The notes below the pieces were generated by a model, which searched no databases, was not told the origin of the DNA, and was given only the letters and a program-made list of their open reading frames with translations. The position numbers and the translations under genes were made by a program. DNA of 64,000 nt. Source: Planoprotostelium fungivorum. Its lineage: Eukaryota; Evosea; Variosea; Cavosteliida; Cavosteliaceae. The stretch covers positions 62,001 through 126,000 of the forward strand of contig MDYQ01000599.1 in the NCBI GenBank assembly GCA_003024175.1, written 5' to 3'. This document shows, in pieces, positions 10,744 to 24,596 of the stretch. Within the stretch, counting starts at the first letter, position 1, and every line of letters starts with the position of its first letter.

Positions 10744-13147
10744 TCGGACGCGCGTGGCTCGACGACCTTCGCTCCCTCTCCGGTGGCTTTTCCCTTGTGA
10801 AGGACGGTCTCTAGAGATCTCTCAAAGATATCCAAGGCAGTATCGATCTCTTCTCCGGTCACGTTGAGGGGAGGAATGAATCGAAGGGTCTCGAAGATGC
10901 TGAAAGAAGGATTCAGAGGGTCATCTCATCACATCATGATGATTGATGATCGATGATCGATGATCGATGATGTACCTGGTCGTGAGGAGGAGCATGTTGC
11001 GGTTGTAACATTCTTTCGAGATGGCATCGGCGATCTTGGTCACGTCGGTTTTCTTGGGGTTGAATTCAACTCCGACCATCAATCCCAAGCCTGTCATCAC
11101 ATCAGCTCTCACGACCGTTGATCATGGAAGTGATCGTGATCGTCGATCGCGATCGCGATCGTTCGATCGAGATAATGTTGATGATCCATCTCATCTCACC
11201 TCTTACGTCGGATATGACGTCATACTTCTTCTGTAAGCTGCGGAGACCACTCATGAGTTGCTCTCCACGAATCTGAGTGTTCTCCAACATCTTCTCTTCC
11301 TTCATGGCATCGATGGTGGCACACGCGACGGCGCAGCTGACTGCGTTACCAGCGTAGGTTCCCCCCATAGATCCTGTTCCGCTTCATCAGAAATGAATTG
11401 AATTGTTGAAACGATTTATAATATCATCGTTACGTGAATGGTGAATGAGATAGAATGGATATGAATGATACAATGAGTGAGAGAAATGATGACCAATTTG
11501 TAGTGTTGTACATGGTGATGACGATCTACACGAATGTAGATGGATGTCATTCACCTGCGGGCTGAGACGCCATGATATCATAAGTGGAAGCGATACCACT
11601 GAGAGGGAAACCGGAGGCGATACCCTTGGCAAAGATGAGGATATCAGGTACGACGTCATAATGCTCCACGGCGAAGAATTTTCCGGTTCTTCCGAACCCC
11701 GATTGGACTTCATCGGCGATGAGGAGAACGTTGTTCTTGTGACACAAGTCTTTCAGTGCCTTCAAGAAACCTGATGATGTTCAGTCGAATCCACCATGAT
11801 CGTCGGCGATCAGATCACGGATCGCGATCGGATCATCACGATGATCGATGTGATCGATGTGATCGATCGATGTGATCGATCGATGTGATCGATCGATGTG
11901 ATCGATCGACGTGATCGATCGACGTGATCACGGACGGTGGACGATGATCGTGCGATCACATCACGATGACGATCGTATCGCATGATGTCAATGATGATGT
12001 CTCACCTTGTGGAGGAGTTACGTAACCTCCCTCTCCGAGTACGGGCTCTATGATGACGGCTGCCGTCTCGCTCGGTGCACTTCCCATCTTGAACAACTAC
12101 CTTCTTCAGATCTAAAAAACGTCGACAATCTAACCTGCTCCAACTCCAAGAGAGGATTGTTGCAGCAGTTGTCGACGTTATACTTCCCATCGGTAGCAAT
12201 AGAAACGGGACACTGCTTGCAGTAGGGATAAGGTGTATGAAAAACGCCTCCCATGAGTGGCCCGTAACCTATTTTCGTCATCCATCTACAACGTTGTAGA
12301 CGCTCACCCGCTCGGTAGATGGTCTTCGACGTGGTCAGAGCCATCGCACCGAATGTTCTACCGTGGTAACCTCCCTTGAACGAGATGATGTTCTGCTTCT
12401 TCGTGTAGTGTCTCGCCAGCTTGACGGCAGCTGGGGGTAGGTCACGTGACGAGCCGTCCGTCTACAACGCACCCTCTACGGCCTCTGATCCAGAGTTCCA
12501 GAAGAAGAATCGGTCGAGACCGGCGGGCATGATGGTTTCGAGTCTCTTGATGAGGTCCAACATGGGCCTGTGATAGACGATGTTGACCTGATCGCGTCAA
12601 AATGAGAGGATGGATGGGTGATTAGCTGCATACTTGGGCGTGGATCATCTTGGCCACTTGATCTTGAGCGGCTTGAACGATCTTGGGGTGGCAATGACCT
12701 GCAGACGTGTGAGGAGATCGTATGGAGGATGGTGATGTTCACCTGTGTTGGTGACACCGATTCCGGATGTCAAGTCCAAGTATTTCTTTCCGTCTGTCGT
12801 CCACACCCAAGCACCTCTTCCCTTCTCTCGTACGATTCAGATGACGATTGGATGATTATTGGACCTACCGATCTCGAGGTTGGTCATCTTACCCACGCCG
12901 GGGCTCAGATGCTTCTGTGCGTATTCCAGATCGCTGATTGGAAAATCAAAATGACGTAAGTTGTGTCGATTGGAGGCGAGACTGAAGAATACAAGGAAGA
13001 GTATAAGCTCGATTCGGTTACCTGCCAGAGAGGCAACGTTTCGGGGCGACATTAGGAAGTCTTTGGAGGTGTGCTGACAAGGTTTGGCGATGTCTCTCCT
13101 ACGATCAATCGCAAACACTCACCTCTTTTCAAGGTAGCTGACAGCAT
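10740..13147 (-). CDS. Class III PLP-dependent aminotransferase (4-aminobutyrate aminotransferase-like)
   Basis: Exons read on the minus strand rebuild a complete fold-type I aminotransferase. Order: a possible mitochondrial presequence from the ATG at 13147 ([13 protein letters not shown]), [112 protein letters not shown], the PLP-lysine motif [19 protein letters not shown], and [20 protein letters not shown]. The C-terminus is [16 protein letters not shown]. All key residues are present: the E and D in the [12 protein letters not shown] region and the Lys of FAKG. Class III enzymes move an amino group from GABA, ornithine or beta-alanine to a keto acid, and the sequence is closest to the GabT type by eye. 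Intron 12269-12307 (39 nt) is built around a full CTACAACG palindrome. Intron 11775-12005 is GATC-rich low-complexity DNA. Confidence 0.85.
11797..11990. repeat. GATC-rich low-complexity intron sequence
   Basis: The intron holds tandem, degenerate units of the form TGATCGATCGATG, repeated many times and self-complementary. Shorter tracts of the same kind lie at about 10940-10972, 11118-11170 and 61455-61635, also in introns. Confidence 0.75.
12283..12302. repeat. Intronic hairpin palindrome in a 39-nt intron (aminotransferase)
   Basis: CATCTACAACGTTGTAGACG on the plus strand. On the coding minus strand the intron 12307-12269 reads GTGAG, the palindrome, GATGACG, AAAATAG. The exons on either side (TIYRAG and GYGPLMGG) fix the splice sites. 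Confidence 0.85.
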
Positions 13148-13291
13148 GATGATGCCTGTTGCGGTATCGCTGGGGTGTGTAAAAGAAAAATCCAAGTTCC
13201 GAGCCGTGTAGACGAATAAAAGATTGATCACACCATTTATTTTGATAACGCAAACACCCGCAAGGGTTGACAGGAGAAATGAACATAGAGG

Positions 13292-14631
13292 CTATGACTC
13301 TTCTCCGTCCTCTTCTTTGTCTGATCGTCTCAGACAGATGATGAGAAGAACCAACGAGGACACCACGACGTACAGTGTGGCCCTCTTATACCGGGCATAC
13401 TTCTGTTCCTTCTTAAACTCTTCCAATTCATCCAATGAATAGTCCACTACCTATCATCTCGTCATCATGAGAAAGGGAGACACTGATTACCGGAGGCAAC
13501 AGAGAGATGAGCTCCCCTTCGCTCTTGTGCCACACGTCTTCGATCTCTTTCAGATGTGAAGCACCTACGATGCCAACGACGACTTCGCCCGGGATGTTCC
13601 TCAGGGCTAAAACCATGTTGGCGTTCCCTTCAGAGGTCGTCATCGTGATGTCGATGATGTCGAGGTGTGGACGCTCACTCTGTTCGGTGAGATGTCTAAC
13701 TGCTGCAGGATGAGTCGAGAGGGACTCCTGAGGCTCTAAACGGTGGGGAAGATGCTTCATCAACTTTTCTCGCAAGGGTCGATTTCTCAGCCAAAGAGTC
13801 CAGCCGCTCTGACTTCGAATGAGAATAAATTCGATTAAGACGGAAAGACTATGTGTCGCACCGGGTGATCGATCAGCCAGAATGAAGTGTATCTGATCTG
13901 ATTGACAATGTCATGCGCGTGGACGTATTCACTCGGCTCGTTCTCGCCATCACTGGAAGATATCGTATACGTCTCGTCCCTCGATCTGTTTGGGACATTG
14001 ATGTGATGCAAATGATGTCATGATGTACCTCTGACCGAAAGTCTCTCTGTTGGCAGCTGGAAAGCGAAGGTGGTCTGATTCGACTGCAACTGCATCTGGT
14101 TCAATGGATGGTAAGAAGGCTTTCACCATCTCTACGCTCTCTCTACTCCGATATTCTGACGTTGGTCACTCTCACATTAGACGAAGGTCTCACACACGAA
14201 CACCCAAGAGATAGACGTGAGACCCTGTCTCTGGGGAGATGAGATGTCTCGTCCATTCTTCGAGGTCATTACCGACCAGCCACCTGCAGATGGTGAGATA
14301 TAGAGGGGCATATTGACGACGCACTCGGGTGGAATACCGGGCATCTGTCGGAGTTCGACGCCCAATTGATCTCTCGATCGGACCAAGTATGATTCACCTG
14401 ATCATCAGGATCAATCGCAGAGGAGAAAGTCGATGGAAAACCTTTTTGAGTCCAAGATGAACCGTAAGCGTAGAGTTCAGTCTCCTTGTGTGCATCTAAT
14501 GGGTGCCACCATTCGGGACATGGAATCTGACCTCGATTACGATGTAGTGAGACGACTGACTGGTGGCGTCGCTGTGTGACTGCCATCAAAGATCGGGACA
14601 GTGTGAATCTGTGCAATGCATTCGCAAACAT
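13292..14631 (-). CDS. TraB-domain protein with C-terminal membrane anchor
   Basis: Starting from the ATG at 14631, the N-terminus is Arg/Ser-rich and free of acids (MFANALHRFTLSRSLMAVTQ), like a mitochondrial presequence. An exon at about 14130-14030 reads FLPSIEPDAVAVESDHLRF, the TraB/PrgY signature (IxPDxVxVExDxxRF). Another at about 13775-13550 reads LREKLMKHLPHR followed by VVVGIVGASHLKEIEDVW, the VGxVGAxHxxGI motif of the same family. The end is a hydrophobic helix (ATLYVVVSSLVLLIICL) with a short charged tail, stop at 13292. The TraB fold resembles the EreA/ChaN/TIKI metal-dependent protease-like superfamily. Eukaryotic TRABD proteins localise to mitochondria or secrete/anchor as Wnt-inactivating TIKI. 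The tail anchor plus presequence favour mitochondria, by inference. Several middle exon joints are approximate. Confidence 0.65.
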
Positions 14632-14773
14632 CGAACGAATGCAGGTTTGTGGTTGGTGATCTGAAACGAGAAGACTGAATAATGGTGATCATCCAGTTGT
14701 CAATCGTGTCTCTGACACAGTTCCGGAGCTGTCGTCATTTAAAATCGAGAGAAGCATGCCAAGATCCTTTCAT

Positions 14774-15256
14774 CTATTCGTAATACTCGTAGTAGTCTGC
14801 CCCAAATGATCCATCTCCAGTCCCAAAGACACATTTTCCCTTCTTTCCGTAATAGACGTGACCCTGGTGGTCGGAGTTCCTCTCGCAATAGATGAAGCTG
14901 TCGTTGGTGGGAGCTTGGTGAGACATCCGAAGACCATGCTCGTGAAGATGCCTCGCATCTCCTTCGCTCGAATGGGTCGACCTGATTTGCAGGGCAGTGC
15001 CCCTCAGGACTGTAGCTAATCGTCCGGTCCGCATCATCCAATTGGACAGAAAGTGGGCGCAGTTGTTGTCGAAGCGTACTCCACAAATGCAAGAGTTGGT
15101 GTAGTTCACGTTGTCTGATCGGTTTGCTCGTTCGTATGGTATGTTTTCGTTGGAGGATTTCAACCGAACGAGATTTGGGCTGTCCAAATTTTTGGCACAA
15201 ATCTTGCACAGATGCCTACAACCCAGACATCTCACTTGATCATCACACCTCGTCAA
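14774..15256 (-). CDS. Single-exon Cys-rich protein, function unknown
   Basis: An uninterrupted reading frame of 160 codons, unusual in this intron-rich window. The N-terminal third is Cys-rich: RCLGCRHLCKICAKNL, then TNSCICGVRFDNNCAHF, spacing compatible with one or two zinc sites (CxxC and CxC). The remainder is polar, with NDSFIYCERNSDHQGHVYYG and a C-terminal GSFGADYYEYYE. I compared it by eye with FAM72, Yippee/CULT and RING patterns and none fits. A second minus-strand frame across the same region is also open for 156 codons, so this frame is preferred only for its Cys spacing. It sits between the TraB gene and the divergent peroxygenase. Confidence 0.4.
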   Translation of the reverse strand: MTRCDDQVRCLGCRHLCKICAKNLDSPNLVRLKSSNENIPYERANRSDNVNYTNSCICGVRFDNNCAHFLSNWMMRTGRLATVLRGTALQIRSTHSSEGDARHLHEHGLRMSHQAPTNDSFIYCERNSDHQGHVYYGKKGKCVFGTGDGSFGADYYEYYE

Positions 15257-15463
15257 CTCCTCTCGAAATATGACGGGAGTGTTGTGATGCTGCGACCTGA
15301 TCGTATGAAAATGAGTGTGAAAACGGTGTCACAGATAAGAATAGAATTCACAAGAAAAGCGGATGTGAAGAATTCCCACTTTTTCGTCGACGACGCTCCA
15401 TTGGGAGTCTTCACTACCCTCCCGCCGCATCACAACCGAAGGATCGAACAACCGACAGCCAGC

Positions 15464-16522
15464 ATGAGCGCTCTGGGATACCTCTTCTATCCTCTCCTCT
15501 TCGTCTTATTGGCCGTGACTGGACCCGTGCTCTTTGGAGCATTCGCCATCGCTTCTCCTTTCGTCTTCAGTGCCGCTGCATTCTTGACTCCCATCGTGCT
15601 CGTGATCTCTCACATCCTGAAGCACAGACAACCTTACAAGGTTCCTCCATACAAACGCGCCGAGGCCAATGATTCTCGATCTCCATGCCCAGGTGAGACC
15701 TAATACCTTCCACCTTCAAATCCGATCTCATTTCTGTTAGGACTGAATGTATTGGCGAATCACAACATCCTGCCCCACAACGGAAAGGACATCTCTCAGG
15801 AGCGCCTGAACACCGCTCTGAAGGGTGACTACTTCACATCCGATGTCGATGTTGATCGTACGCAGTCTATAATCTGGGACCCGATGTCAGAGCTCTCCTC
15901 GTGAATCTCCTGTGGAAGAAACTCAACTTACAGAAGAACCAAGGTTTTGCTCTCTCCCAACTGTCTGAGACGCACAACTCGTACGTCCCTCACGACTCAT
16001 GTTTTTGTGATACTAATACACCATATCCAGAATCGAGCACGATGCATCTCTGACCCGTGAAGACTTGGACATCGGAAACAATGTCGTCCTCAACCACGAT
16101 CTATACAAGCGATTCATCAAATCGTCCTCCAATGGAAAGCAGATCACCATCGAAGACTTCATCCAATACAAGAAGCAACGCCAATCCGAGAGCAGAGACC
16201 AAAACCCCAAATTCACTTTTGGCGCCAACCAACTGGTCGGTGCTTCTTCTGAGGCCATCATCGTCAGTGAGTCCAATCCATCATACTCCATCGAGCTCAT
16301 GTCCACACAGGCAGTGTCTTTGGATCGACGTTGGGTGGGCTCCCCGTAGAGGTTGCCAAGTCTGTCTTCAGAGAAGAGAGGATCCCAGAAGGATGGATCA
16401 GACCTCTCCTGCCCATCACTTTCGCTCAGGTGAGAACTCATTCACCAACACCATCATGTGTCTGAAGAACACAGCTCGCCGCTCCCATGGCCTGGGTTGC
16501 AGCTAGAACTTATTTCTACTGA
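15464..16522 (+). CDS. Heme-thiolate peroxidase (aromatic/unspecific peroxygenase family)
   Basis: The start MSALGYLFYPLLFVLLAVTG is followed by further hydrophobic segments, so the protein is membrane-anchored or secreted. The family (Peroxidase_2, PF01328, chloroperoxidase and unspecific peroxygenases) binds heme through the Cys of a PCP motif, and that is present: SPCPGLNVLANHNILPHNGK. The distal acid-base motif EHD follows in IEHDASLTREDLDIGNN. ALSQLSETHNS just before it matches the family pattern as well. Introns 15693-15740, 15825-15865 and about 15979-16030 splice in frame. The last exon ends LAAPMAWVAARTYFY, stop at 16522. Such enzymes insert oxygen into C-H bonds or halogenate with H2O2. 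They are best known from fungi and oomycetes, so this copy is of evolutionary interest. The 5' boundary upstream of 15464 is not certain. Confidence 0.8.
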
Positions 16523-16796
16523 TGATCTTCTGTCGCTGTCATAAAGTGTTTCTTGTCTTAATCGGTGCAATATTCGTCACCTCGTGATGATGGAAGTATC
16601 GTCTAGCGATAGCTCATGCATGTCCTGTTGCAGTTTTATAAGAAGTTTGTCACTGACAGTCAAAATGGCCTCTGTGTAGTTTGTCAGATCGGCTTCAAGT
16701 ATCACATTCATCTCGGGTCGACACGGGCACATCATTGGGAGAGTTCTATGAGTTTGACTCTGCGTAGATCCTCTAAGAGGAAATCCCTCCTCATCA

Positions 16797-19700
16797 ATGT
16801 GTGTAATGCGAGCGAATCTTGGCAATAACAACCTACAGGATGAGGATGACTCACCTTCGACCTCGCCCACGTCTGCTTCTCCCTCTATATCACCGAAAGT
16901 CTCCCGCCTCATGCAAAAATTTGAGAATTCACCTTCCCCTCCAACCAATCGAAAGTGGGTCGATTCATGTTTCACATCTCCATACAAATCAAATCCCATC
17001 CTGATTCCATCAAACATACTCCTCTTCCATTCGAAATCGTTACCACACATCACTTGATTCTTCACGTCTTCAATGAGAGGCAACAAAGACGGTGTTCGGG
17101 TTTCGATTCAAATATCACACAGTGCATCCAGTTCGAATGTCACCATCGGGACTGGCCGCCAATGGTCGAGGACAGATCTTCAAGAGAAGCAGACGTTCGA
17201 CGGAACGATGTCACAAGAATTAGAGACGAGAGATGCTTCCATGGACTATCCAAGCCAGACGAAAAAAGAGTGAGTCACCATCCATCATCACCCGTGTCAC
17301 CATCTCGATGAGATCACGTTACTCTACGTGATGACGGTCCATGATGGTGTCTCTTCCTCTTAAATGCATCTCGCAATGTTGTCTGTCGTCTCATGAACCA
17401 TGTTCACATTACGCACCTGACGAGCACAGCGAGAACAGCTGGGCAGATTTCTCGGAATTTTCCAGTAGTCCCCTCTCCTCCACACCCACCAACCTCCCTC
17501 GCTCCCGTCGTCCCCTACCGTACGTAAATTGAAATTTTATCCACTTTTACCGTTGAACCCTAAACCTTTGTACAGTCGCACGAAAGAACAGATCGACCAA
17601 GACGCCGCCAACCTCATTCAGAGATGGTGGAGGAGACAACGACAGAAGAAGAAGCTGAAATTAGGCCTCGAATACGTATACATCTCTCTACAGAGAAAGA
17701 GAGTCATACAGCAAATGTTCCAATCTGAAAAAGTCTACGTGACTCAATTGGCCGAGATCATCAACGTGAGTCGACGAGAAGGAGGGGATCTCATCATCAC
17801 CATGTCATCATCATATCATCACCGTCTCATCATCATCATCTCATCATCACCATGTCATCATCTCATCATCACCATCTGGGTGAGGCTGATGGATAAATCA
17901 GAGTTACCTGACGCCAGTCACTGCCTACAAACATCTGTCGATGGACGAGATCAACAATCTATTCTCAAACGTGAAGGAGATCGCAGAATTTCACTCGAAT
18001 TTCCTCATCAAATTTTCGAACAAGATGAGGAGCAACCCGGGTCTCATCAGTGATCTATTTTTAGAACTGGTAGGTTGTAGTGTGTCGTGACGTGTGATGA
18101 CGTCATAGGTACCCACCATGGTGTTGTACCAAGAGTACAATCGGACCCACGAGGCTAACATGGTGTCTCAGCTGATGGACGGCCACAAGAAGTTCAGCCA
18201 ATTCGTCAACGTGAAAATTTCTCTTCTTCTGAACGTCTGACTGGCTCGTTGTAGAAGAGCGTAACGAGCAAAGTCGAGGACGGTAGACAGCACTTGACTA
18301 AATTAATTTCGCTGCCGGTGCAGAAGGTGTCCCTCTATCAGTACGGCCTGAAAGAATTATCCATCTACACTCTACCCTCCCACCCAGATTACCAAGGTGA
18401 TCCGTCCATCTACAACCTGCCAACCCCCCTCACCCTCTCAGGCACCAAGTTAGCCTGCGAGAGCGTGAAGAATGCCATTCGCTTCATGCATAAGAAGGGA
18501 AAAGTTCACACTTCGGCGTTTCACAATCTCGTAGAGAAGACATTCGAGCGTCCTCAATTCTGCTTCCACTGCCTCCGTTTGATGTTGGACGAGCCCATCA
18601 CGGGTGACCATCTACAACCTGCCAATGTGTGACGTCATCAGGTTATCAGTGTACGTACTGCCAGGGGACTGTACACAAGGGGTGCAGTAGAAAAGTGATG
18701 GAAGAGGATGCTTGTTCTCATCCATCGGCTGCCCTGGCCATCATCAATCAGACGTTAAAGAAGGGATCTGTCGGCACTACAACGAGCCAAGCCGAATCCG
18801 ACAACGAAGAACGGAGCCGCAGTCGATCGAGGAAGAAGGTGAAGTTTCGCGGAATCTTCCATCTACAATGAGGCTCATTATGACAGTCGTCCTTCATCAA
18901 GAAGAAACAATTGAACGAATCGGACGGAGAAGACATAGTCAGCGGACCACCCTCCCGTACACCATCAGACTCCCACCCCAGTTTCCCGCCAGAAAAATCC
19001 GAGAACGTTCCCACCCATACTGGTGTCCCCGATTCCGACACCGACGACGGAGCCAGCGGCACGGAGAGTGACAGGCCCAGGGAGAGACGTGTGTCTATTT
19101 TTGGAACAGACAGACAGAGGAAGAGGGGTGTCGTTGTGAAGGCTGACAGCAGCGCGACCGTCGTAAAGGTGAATCCCCGCGGAAATTCGACGAGATTTCC
19201 TCATGTAGAGCAGGCCAGGAGGTCTTCTTCTATCGTTCCTATGGTAGAGGTCGTCAGCAGCGTCGACGAGAGTAAGAGGACGGAATTAGAGGCTGTTCCC
19301 GCCCACGTGATGGACGTAGATGACAGCACCGCGGAAGAATTGAGTAAAGAAGACGAATCGGCCATGAGCTGGGTGAGAGTCTACAACGAGACAGAAATTG
19401 CGGAACGGTTCGTTGTAGATGGACGGTTACTGATCCGAAGACAGGTGACGAAATTGAAGAAGGCACAGAAATCGAGACTCTTCACCATCAACAACACGTC
19501 GGCCTTCTCTTTCGATCGAGGTGAAGACCTTTCCTCGAATCTTCCCGACCTTTTTCCAGGAAATTTCCACGAGTCAAAGGGTCGCTGGCGTCGCAAGCCT
19601 CCCCCCATCCTCTATTCAAATTGTCCGACACAATTCGGAGCAGAAGGAAGAGTCCATCCAGAAGGCAGCGTCTCCTACCGAATCGAAGGCATCAACAGTC

Positions 19701-21588
19701 CTCTCATCTTCCACTGGACGGTCTCGTCTACAACGAGCCAACCCTCCATATCGTTCACTCTGCCCGTGGAATTGCAGGAGAAGTTGACGGTTGTCATGGA
19801 GGCCAGGGTGGGAGAGAAATTCTGCGACGTAAAATTCGACGTGAGAAACAAGAACGCACACCTCGACGTAAGCAACGCCAACGTGGGGAGGACACCTTCC
19901 AGAACAGAGGGACCCGTGCAAGCTCTCCAGGGTATTTTATTTCATTTTATTTTCCATATACAACGAGACACGTGACATCTGACGCGTTGTAGATGGAACA
20001 TCTCGCACTTCGTCTTCTTCATCTCTCAGTTCCTCACTCAATTCCTCGGAAATCACCTCAGTCAACGCTCCCACCTTTGACCACAGCTTTTCACTGAAAA
20101 GTAACGTGGAGCAGAACAAAGACAGGAACAGCATCGGTGTCGCCACCGAGGGAGAGTACAGCGGCTTCAAGTACACAACGTACGACGTGTCAAAGATGAG
20201 CGCAGGACACAGAGATGATGATTCAGAAGAAGAGGATGATGTAGAGGAACAAAAGTGGGTGATGATGTGATGATGGAGAGTGATGAGAGAGATAGGAAGA
20301 AAAAGTTGTTGAACAGCATCAAGTTGGTGGACCCTGCGGAAGTGAAGACGACACCGGAGGAATTGAAGAATGCTATGGCTCACCTGGTAAGTGTACATCA
20401 TCAAATCATCACATCGTCATCATGATCATGATCATCACATCACATCGTCATCATGATCATGATATGATCATCACATCATCAACACATCATCAACACATCA
20501 TCGTCAACTCACTTCTGTCAGCGTCTCAACACCAACACCCCACCCTCCGCCAACTCCCGCCGCCGCCGCCAGCCCAACCCCATCCAGCGAAACGACGAAG
20601 ACTACCTCGTGGCCGTCTCACAGGTCCCCCCGTCCGAATCTGAACCCGACGACGGCTCCACGCCAGCACCTCTGACCCACACGCCGATCATGGAGAGTGA
20701 AGCGGAAGAAGAGGCAGAGGTCGACGTAGATGGAAGGACGAAGGGTCTCATGATGAGCGCGTTCGCTCGATTAGAAGGTGGAAACTTTACGGAGAGCCTG
20801 AGGGACGTGAACATGACCTTGCGATATTTCGGTGAAAGAGGCGACGATCTACAACGATTGACTGGCGCGTTGTAGTTTCGATATCGAACCCGAAGGACAA
20901 GCAGAGGGAGGCGAAGATTTGTGTTCTCTACAAGTTTGCATTGCAGATACTCATCAGCAGGAAGGGATGCACAGATGATATTCGGGTCGCCAGGCTCACG
21001 CGACATCTATCGGAGATACCTCTACAACCGAAACACAGGATCATCTGCATGCGGATGGCGGTCAAGTCGAACATGGAGGTGCAAAACTTTGCCACGGCGT
21101 CGAGGCTGTTGTCCGTATTGTTACCTCTCAACTTGGTCGGTATCTTCTTCCATCCATCTTCACACATTAGACACATGATGCATTAGTTCATCACATCGAT
21201 TTCACACCTTCTCATCGTCTCTGTCTCACATGACGTCGCAGGTAGATCAATCCAAATTACAAGAGTTACTCAACGATTGCATCTTTCAAGGGACGAAGGA
21301 CAAGCACCACGACACGATAGAGTGTCCTTGCTGCTCTCAACCAGCATCAGATGCTTTCGACCGATGCATTCAATGCCAACACGAGTTCCTCGTGTGCAGA
21401 AGAGACGTAGAGATCATTAAGACATCCAATTACTTCAGGTGATGATGATCTGATCTGATGGAAGTCTAAATAACTTGAAGGTGTTCCTATTGTGATTCTA
21501 CGTTCTGTGAGGAAGTCGGGAAGACGATAGTGGAGTGTCCAATGTGCAAACATGGAAAATTGGAAGGTATGTCCCAAACAAAGACATA
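16797..21588 (+). CDS. RhoGEF with IQ motif, C1 zinc finger and alpha-COP-like C-terminus
   Basis: The N-terminus is Ser/Pro-rich (SPSISPKVSRLMQKFENSPS). An IQ motif (AANLIQRWWRRQRQKK) then precedes a Dbl-homology domain that starts RKRVIQQMFQSEKVYVTQLA and contains the CR3 helix LPVQKVSLYQYGLKELSIYT followed by SHPDY. A C1-type zinc finger follows: HTSAFHNLVEK, FCFHCLRLML, YQCTYCQGTVHKGCSRKV. After a Ser-rich linker comes a beta-rich segment (about 19610-19890) of unknown fold and an acidic linker. The C-terminal region LQPKHRIICMRMAVKSNMEV plus NFATASRLLSVLLPLNL resembles the alpha-COP C-terminal domain and ends in paired zinc ribbons (CPCC, CIQC, CSYC, CPMC). No stop was found between the parts, but two genes cannot be excluded. 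At least ten introns or half-sites carry the CTACAACG motif, for example 18397-18441, 18604-18641, 20832-20875. Intron 19373-19444 is 72 nt, stop-free and a multiple of three. Confidence 0.6.
20832..20875 (+). repeat. Whole intron built as an inverted repeat
   Basis: This 44-nt intron reads GTGAAAGAGGCG, then ATCTACAACG, a short spacer with TTGACTGG, and CGCGTTGTAG as the 3' splice site. Left arm and acceptor are reverse complements, so donor-side and acceptor-side sequence can pair. The exons join as TLRYF and VSISNPKDKQREAK. Confidence 0.8.
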
Positions 21589-21744
21589 AAGAGATGATTT
21601 GTCATCGACACACTGTTCTATGATGTGAAGAGAAGGGATCGGTCAGATGGCGATCAGTTGAAAGATGTGAAAACAAATTTGTTATTTTCCCGCCTTTTTA
21701 TTCTGAGCGGCAGCACATCACATCACGCAAGACAAGTCCATACA

Positions 21745-24583
<2,839 letters not shown>

Positions 24584-24596
24584 AGACGTATTGAAT

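Noticed and set aside
16577-17086. A 169-codon minus-strand open frame opposite the RhoGEF 5' exons
   Set aside because: The plus strand reads a typical Ser/Pro-rich RhoGEF N-terminus that splices in frame downstream. The minus frame has no recognisable domain. It remains possible that its C-terminal half is a small real gene.
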